From contig CALRPU020000027.1 in the NCBI GenBank assembly GCA_943370175.1, positions 12,802-76,801 on the forward strand: a stretch of DNA of 64,000 nucleotides. The letters are read 5' to 3'. Shown one piece after another: positions 59,454-64,000 of this stretch. The stretch's first letter is position 1; each line of letters opens with the position of its first letter. A model generated the notes under the pieces. The model was not told the DNA's origin. It worked only from the letters and a program-made list of their open reading frames with translations, and searched no databases. Position numbers and translations under genes: made by a program. The stretch is from Ideonella_A intermedia_A. GTDB lineage: Bacteria > Pseudomonadota > Gammaproteobacteria > Burkholderiales > Burkholderiaceae_C.

Positions 59454-61145
59454 ATGGACATTCGCCCCCTCACCAACGCGCTGTCGGTCAGCCCGCAGCT
59501 CCTCGTCACCGACCTGCCGACGGTGAGCGACCTCGGCTTCAAGTCGATCGTCTGCAACCGGCCCGACGGCGAGGGCGCCGACCAGCCCACCATCGACGAG
59601 CTTGCGCGCACCGCCCAGGCCCTGGGCCTGCCGTGCCACTACCTGCCGGTCGAGTCGGGCGACGTCACCGACGACCATGGCCGTGCCTTCGGCGCGCTGA
59701 TGGCCGAATTGCCGAAGCCGGTGCTGGCCTACTGCCGCACGGGCACGCGGTCGGCCACGCTGTGGGCCTTGTCGCAAGCCGAGCAGCGGCCGTTGCCGGA
59801 GATCCTTGACCGTGCCGCACGGGCCGGCTTCGACCTCAAGGGCGTGGTCAGGCGCATCGCCAAGGGCGGCAAGACCCCGGTCGACGTGGCCGATGCGGCG
59901 CACGAGGTGGTGATCGTCGGCGGTGGGGCGGCGGGCATCGCGGTGGCTTCCAGCCTGCTGGCGCGCAACCCGGGACTGGACATCGCCATCATCGACCCGG
60001 CAGACGTTCACTATTACCAGCCCGGCTGGACCATGGTGGGCGCCGGGGTGTTCTCACCGGCCACCACCGCGCGCACCATGGCCAGCGTGCTGCCCCGCGG
60101 CGTGCACTGGATCAAGTCGGCCGTGGCCGCGTTCGAACCCGAGCGAAACGCGGTCATCCTCGACGGGTGCCGGGTGGTCAAGTACCAGCAGCTGGTGGTG
60201 TGCCCCGGCCTGAAGTTGGACTGGCACGGCATCGACGGGCTGGCCGAATCATTGGGCCATCACGGCGTGACCAGCAACTACCGCTACGACCTGGCGCCCT
60301 ACACCTGGCGGATGGTGCAGGAACTGGGACAGCGCCGGGGCGGCGGCAGAGCCATCTTCAGCCAGCCGCCGATGCCGATCAAATGCGCGGGCGCGCCGCA
60401 GAAGGCGATGTACCTGTCGGCCGACCACTGGCGCCGCACCGGCGCGCTGGCCAGCATCGACATCCAGTTTTGCAACGCCGGCGCGGTGCTGTTCGGCGTG
60501 ACCGACTACGTCCCCGCGCTGATGGCCTACGTCGAGGCCTATGGCATCGGCCTGAACTTCGGGCAGACGCTGGTGTCGGTCAACGGCCCGGCCAGGACAG
60601 CCGTGTTCAGCCAGACGCGGCCCGACGGCAGCCAGGAAACCATCACGCGCGAATTCGACCTGCTGCACGCCGTGCCCCCGCAAACGGCGCCGGACTTCAT
60701 CCGCGTGAGCCCGCTGGCCGACGCCGCCGGTTGGGTTGAGGTCGACCCCGGCACGCTGCGGCACCCGCGGTTCAGCAACGTCTTCGGCCTGGGCGACGTC
60801 ACCAACAGCCCCAACGCCAAGACCGCCGCCGCGGCCCGCAAGCAGGCCCCGGTCGTGGCGCACAACCTGATGGCCACGCGCGCCGCCGGCGACGGCGAGG
60901 CCTGTGGCCTGGCCCGCTACGATGGCTATGGCTCATGCCCGCTGACAGTCGAGCGCGGCAAGATCGTGTTGGCCGAGTTCACCTATGGGGGCAAGGTGGC
61001 ACCCAGCTTTCCGCGCTGGTTGATCGACGGCACCCGCCCGTCCACGCTGGCCTGGCTGCTGAAGGAGCGCGTGCTGCCGCCGCTGTACTGGGACGGCATG
61101 CTCAAGGGCCGCGAGTGGCTGGCCCAGCCCGTGACGGTGGGTTGA
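59454..61145 (+). CDS. sqr: DUF442 (rhodanese/phosphatase-like) fused to sulfide:quinone oxidoreductase
   Basis: A 563-aa fusion. Residues 1-125 are a DUF442/Blh domain with active loop C94-R-T-G-T-R99, a rhodanese-like sulfur-transfer site. Residues about 150-560 are an SQR flavoprotein with VVIVGGGAAGIAV, cysteines in VVCPGLKLDW and MPIKCAGAPQK as the redox pair, and a C-terminal membrane-binding amphipathic end (PRWLIDGTRPSTLAWLLKERVLP). It oxidises sulfide to persulfide and reduces quinone; the fused domain may hand sulfur to glutathione. The stop overlaps the next ATG by one base. Confidence 0.92.
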   Translation: MDIRPLTNALSVSPQLLVTDLPTVSDLGFKSIVCNRPDGEGADQPTIDELARTAQALGLPCHYLPVESGDVTDDHGRAFGALMAELPKPVLAYCRTGTRSATLWALSQAEQRPLPEILDRAARAGFDLKGVVRRIAKGGKTPVDVADAAHEVVIVGGGAAGIAVASSLLARNPGLDIAIIDPADVHYYQPGWTMVGAGVFSPATTARTMASVLPRGVHWIKSAVAAFEPERNAVILDGCRVVKYQQLVVCPGLKLDWHGIDGLAESLGHHGVTSNYRYDLAPYTWRMVQELGQRRGGGRAIFSQPPMPIKCAGAPQKAMYLSADHWRRTGALASIDIQFCNAGAVLFGVTDYVPALMAYVEAYGIGLNFGQTLVSVNGPARTAVFSQTRPDGSQETITREFDLLHAVPPQTAPDFIRVSPLADAAGWVEVDPGTLRHPRFSNVFGLGDVTNSPNAKTAAAARKQAPVVAHNLMATRAAGDGEACGLARYDGYGSCPLTVERGKIVLAEFTYGGKVAPSFPRWLIDGTRPSTLAWLLKERVLPPLYWDGMLKGREWLAQPVTVG

Positions 61146-62911
61146 TGACCGGGCCCCTCACCTCGCGGCGCTGGCTGCCCGCCGTGCCCCTGCTGGACTG
61201 GGGCGCCCGCTACGACCGCGCCACCCTGGCCCGCGACGCCGTGGCGGCCTTGATCGTCACGATGATGCTGATCCCGCAGAGCCTGGCCTACGCGCTGCTC
61301 GCTGGCCTGCCCGCCGAGGTGGGGCTGTACGCCAGCGTGGCCCCACTGCTGCTCTACGCGGTGTTCGGCACCAGCCGGGCGCTGGCCGTCGGGCCAGCGG
61401 CGGTCACGTCGTTGATGACCGCGGCCGCCATCGGCCAGTTCGCCAGCGCCGGGGCCGGTGTGCACGGGGCCGCGGCCATGACGCTGGCCTTCCTGTCCGG
61501 TGCGATGCTCGTGGGCATGGGCCTGCTGCGCCTGGGATTTCTGGCCAACTTCCTCAGCCACCCGGTCATCTCGGGCTTCATCACCGCGTCGGCGCTGCTG
61601 ATCACCGCCAGCCAGCTGAAGACGCTGATGGGCGTGAAAGCCGACGGCCACACCCTGGTCGAACTGCTTGCAGCGCTGGGCCGGCAGGCGGCGCACGCGC
61701 ACGGCCTGACGCTGGGCATCGGCGTGGCGACCATCGCCTTCCTGTTCTGGGTTCGCCGCGGCCTCAAGCCCCTGCTGAGTCGGCTTGGGCTGCGCCCGGC
61801 GCTGGCCGACGCGCTGAGCAAGGCCGGCCCGGTGGCCGCCATCGCCGTCACCACCGGCCTCGCCTGGGTGCTGGACTGGCCGGCGCAGGGCCTGAAGATC
61901 GTGGGCAGCATCCCGAAGGGCCTGCCCCCACTGACCGCACCGACCTGGAACCTGGCCCTGTGGCGCGAGCTGGCCGTGCCAGCGCTGTTGATCAGCGTGG
62001 TGGGCTTCGTGGAGTCGGTGTCGGTGGGGCAAACCTTGGCCGCGCGGCGCCGCGAGCGCATTTCGCCCGACCAGGAGCTGGTCGCGCTGGGCGCCAGCAA
62101 CATCGGCGCTGCCTTCACGGGTGGCCTGCCGGTCACCGGCGGCTTCTCGCGCTCGGTGGTCAACTTCGACGCCGGCGCCCAGACCCCCGCCGCGGGCGTG
62201 TACACCGCCTTGGGCATCCTGCTTGCCTCGATGCTGCTGACACCGGCGCTGTACTTCCTGCCACAGGCCACGCTGGCGGCCACCATCGTCGTCGCGGTGT
62301 TGTCGTTGGTGGACATCGGCACCCTGCGGCGCACCTGGGCGTATTCCCGCCCCGACTTCATCGCCATGGCGACCACCTTGCTGTGCACCCTGACCCTGGG
62401 GGTCGAGGTGGGGCTGGTGGTGGGCATCGGGGTCTCGCTGGCCTTGCACCTGCTGCACACCAGCCGGCCCCACATCGCCGTGGTGGGCCAGGTGCCCGGC
62501 ACCGAGCATTACCGCAACGTGCTGCGCCACGCCGTGCAGACCGAGCCGACGGTGCTGAGCCTGCGCGTCGACGAGAGCCTGTACTTCGCCAACGCCCGCG
62601 CGCTGGAAGACACCGTCAACGACGCCGTGGCACAGCGTCCCGCACTGCTGCACGTGGTGCTTCAGTGCTCGGCCATCAACGACATCGACGCCAGCGCGCT
62701 GGAAAGTCTGGAAGCCATCGAGCACCGCCTGCGCGACGCCGGGCTGCGCCTGCACCTGTCCGAAGTCAAAGGCCCCGTCATGGACCGCCTGGCGCGAACC
62801 GACTTCCTGCGCCGGCTCAGCGGGACGGTCTACCTGACCCACCACCAGGCCATGCAGGACCTGACCCGGCCTGGCCTGCCCCCCCTCCCCACGCGAGGCG
62901 CCCCATGCTGA
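61145..62911 (+). CDS. SulP family anion permease with STAS domain, second copy
   Basis: A 588-aa inner-membrane transporter with the marker MMLIPQSLAYALLAGLPAEVGLYA, about 12 helices and a C-terminal STAS domain (RVDESLYFANARAL, NDIDASALESLEAI). It is coupled to the SQR fusion by a one-base overlap, so it belongs to the FisR operon. Export of sulfite or sulfate produced by the dioxygenase, or their uptake, is inferred from context. It resembles the copy at 34217. Confidence 0.92.
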   Translation: MTGPLTSRRWLPAVPLLDWGARYDRATLARDAVAALIVTMMLIPQSLAYALLAGLPAEVGLYASVAPLLLYAVFGTSRALAVGPAAVTSLMTAAAIGQFASAGAGVHGAAAMTLAFLSGAMLVGMGLLRLGFLANFLSHPVISGFITASALLITASQLKTLMGVKADGHTLVELLAALGRQAAHAHGLTLGIGVATIAFLFWVRRGLKPLLSRLGLRPALADALSKAGPVAAIAVTTGLAWVLDWPAQGLKIVGSIPKGLPPLTAPTWNLALWRELAVPALLISVVGFVESVSVGQTLAARRRERISPDQELVALGASNIGAAFTGGLPVTGGFSRSVVNFDAGAQTPAAGVYTALGILLASMLLTPALYFLPQATLAATIVVAVLSLVDIGTLRRTWAYSRPDFIAMATTLLCTLTLGVEVGLVVGIGVSLALHLLHTSRPHIAVVGQVPGTEHYRNVLRHAVQTEPTVLSLRVDESLYFANARALEDTVNDAVAQRPALLHVVLQCSAINDIDASALESLEAIEHRLRDAGLRLHLSEVKGPVMDRLARTDFLRRLSGTVYLTHHQAMQDLTRPGLPPLPTRGAPC

Positions 62912-63732
62912 TGAAGACGCGGCCGTGCGCAGACGCGGCCTTGACGGCCCGGCGCGCGTCGCCGCTGACCGCGCCCTTCGGGCTCGGCCTGGATGCGACG
63001 CGGGCGCCGGGGGCGGTGGCCCCCGGCGCGGTGCGCGCCAGGCCAGCGTCCGAGCCGGCCAGTTGGGGCCCTGCTCGGGTCCCGGCGCCGCGCGCTGCGG
63101 CCGTCGACCGCGACCCGGTGATGGCCGCCTGCGCCGACGCGCCCCCCCAGGTTTTCGAGCCCGAGCAACGCCTGTACGCCGGGGGCAGCCTGGGGGTCTC
63201 GGCGTGGATCATCAACGCAGGCATCGTTCGCTTTGAACGCGTCACGGGCGCGGGCGAGCGGCGCATCACACGGGTCGCCGGCCGCGGGGACCTGATCGGC
63301 CAGGAGGCCCTGTTGCGCCTGCGCTTCCGCGACGACGCCGTGGCCTGCACGCCGCTGATTTTGCAGCACCTGCCCTTGAACGCTCTGGGCGACGGCGGCG
63401 GCGCCCCGGCGGCACTGGCGCAGGCCCTGATGCAACACTGGCAAGCCGCGCTCGACGAAGCCGAGTTCTGGGCCTCGGAAGTGACGACCGGGTCGGCGCG
63501 CCGGCGCGTGCTGCAACTGCTGGCGCGGCTGGCCGCCCACACCGACGCGGCCGGGCGCGTGTGGCTGCCCAAGCGCGACCAGATGGGCGACATGCTGGGC
63601 ATCACCATCGAGACCTGCAGCCGCTGCCTGAGCGCGCTGCGCCGCGAAGGCATCGTCGACCTGCTGCCGCCGCGCCATGCCGCGCTGGACTGCTCACGTT
63701 TGGCCACGGCGCTGGTTGTCACCGACCGCTGA
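62905..63732 (+). CDS. Crp/Fnr family transcription regulator
   Basis: A 275-aa regulator from ATG 62905. Residues about 85-170 are the cyclic-nucleotide-binding-like barrel (AWIINAGIVRFERVTGAGERRITRVAGRGDLIGQEALL). Residues about 195-260 are the helix-turn-helix (RDQMGDMLGITIETCSRCLSALRREGIV). The first 72 residues are low-complexity Ala/Pro/Arg with no family match, so ATG 63121 (M73) may be the real start. Fnr-type N-terminal cysteines are not seen. It is the last gene of the sulfide operon and overlaps sulP by 7 nt. Confidence 0.85.
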   Translation: MLMKTRPCADAALTARRASPLTAPFGLGLDATRAPGAVAPGAVRARPASEPASWGPARVPAPRAAAVDRDPVMAACADAPPQVFEPEQRLYAGGSLGVSAWIINAGIVRFERVTGAGERRITRVAGRGDLIGQEALLRLRFRDDAVACTPLILQHLPLNALGDGGGAPAALAQALMQHWQAALDEAEFWASEVTTGSARRRVLQLLARLAAHTDAAGRVWLPKRDQMGDMLGITIETCSRCLSALRREGIVDLLPPRHAALDCSRLATALVVTDR

Positions 63733-63815
63733 CCAGGGGCGACGGGGCGAGCTGAGCGCTTGAGCCAAGGTGGGTGCATCAGCGCTGTGCAAGCGCCGAC
63801 GCACCGCCACGACCA

Positions 63816-64000
63816 TCAGCCGATCCGGCGCCGATCATTCACCGGGCGACGGCGCGCATGGTGCCCGGCCATCGCCAGCACCATCAAGCCCGCCAGCCCG
63901 ATCAAGGCCCACTCGCTGAGCGTGGGGATGCTCTGCGGCCGGTTGTTCGTCCCCCCCAGGCCAATGCCGCCCGGGTCCAGGATGCGCCCGTTCACCGTCA
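63816..64000 (-). CDS. C-terminus of an IPTL-CTERM exported protein (partial)
   Basis: The last 60 codons of a leftward gene cut by the window edge. The tail shows S-I-P-T-L-S-E-W-A-L (residues 23-32 of the visible part), then a membrane helix (IGLAGLMVLAMAG) and an Arg-rich end. This is the IPTL-CTERM sorting signal found in some beta-proteobacteria, thought to be processed by an exosortase-like system. The exported body of the protein lies outside the window. Confidence 0.82.
   Translation of the reverse strand, partial: TVNGRILDPGGIGLGGTNNRPQSIPTLSEWALIGLAGLMVLAMAGHHARRRPVNDRRRIG

Overview
The window is a high-GC (about 70 % by eye) chromosomal segment of a betaproteobacterium, most likely a Burkholderiales member. 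The evidence is the rsmB-DUF4390-NtrY-NtrX block, the folE-BLUF pair, the TctC ('Bug') receptor, the IPTL-CTERM tail at the right edge and the overall codon use. No insertion sequence, prophage, integrase or CRISPR array is visible. The region is densely coded on both strands. Its theme is sulfur: oxidation of sulfide, persulfide and thiosulfate, together with sulfate uptake.

Layout. 1-404: tail of an unknown gene and a leftward tRNA trio (Phe-Gly-Thr). 405-5511 (-): rsmB, a DUF4390 exported protein, an NtrY-type kinase and a Fis-type response regulator. 5600-6781 (+): folE and a BLUF photoreceptor. 6837-8553 (-): flavocytochrome c sulfide dehydrogenase (fccAB). 8697-12058 (-): a YtrA-type GntR regulator, ABC ATPase, membrane protein and LemA operon. 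12126-14174 (-): acetoacetyl-CoA synthetase. 14332-18533 (+): trhO, an RluA-type pseudouridine synthase, a carboxylesterase and a SpoIIAA-like protein. 18582-28394: three tandem substrate-binding proteins (-) divergent from permease, permease and a double ATPase (+), a YejABEF/Opp-like importer. 28476-31960: a Rieske oxygenase/reductase pair with a divergent GntR regulator. 31938-32858 (-): a protein carrying the catalytic residue pattern of CyaA/ExoY/edema-factor nucleotidyl cyclases. 33153-35986 (+): TctC coupled to SulP. 36026-39637 (-): HDOD protein and a two-component system. 39808-42124 (+): ECF sigma factor, D-2-hydroxyacid dehydrogenase, glutathione transferase.

42148-47685 (-) is the sulfate assimilation operon sbp-cysT-cysW-cysA-cysB. 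It continues into two small secreted cysteine-rich proteins and ends at a clear intrinsic terminator. Divergent from it, 48004-56569 (+) holds soxCDYZAXB, a DsrE-like protein, a metallo-beta-lactamase-fold protein and an ArsR-type SoxR. Because SoxCD is present, the pathway should oxidise thiosulfate fully to sulfate. A FisR-type sigma54 activator (56649-58037, -) faces an operon of a DUF2892 protein, persulfide dioxygenase, a DUF442-SQR fusion, a second SulP permease and a Crp/Fnr regulator (58283-63732, +), preceded by a -24/-12 promoter. The right edge cuts a leftward IPTL-CTERM protein.

How it fits together: FccAB and SQR oxidise sulfide, the dioxygenase converts persulfide to sulfite, and Sox handles thiosulfate in the periplasm. 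SoxR (repressor) and FisR (activator) probably sense persulfide. SulP and Cys transporters move sulfate or related anions. The most unusual items are the cyclase-like toxin-family protein and the secreted peptide with regularly spaced Cys-Cys pairs at the end of the cys operon. All assignments come from reading the sequence; no database search was run.
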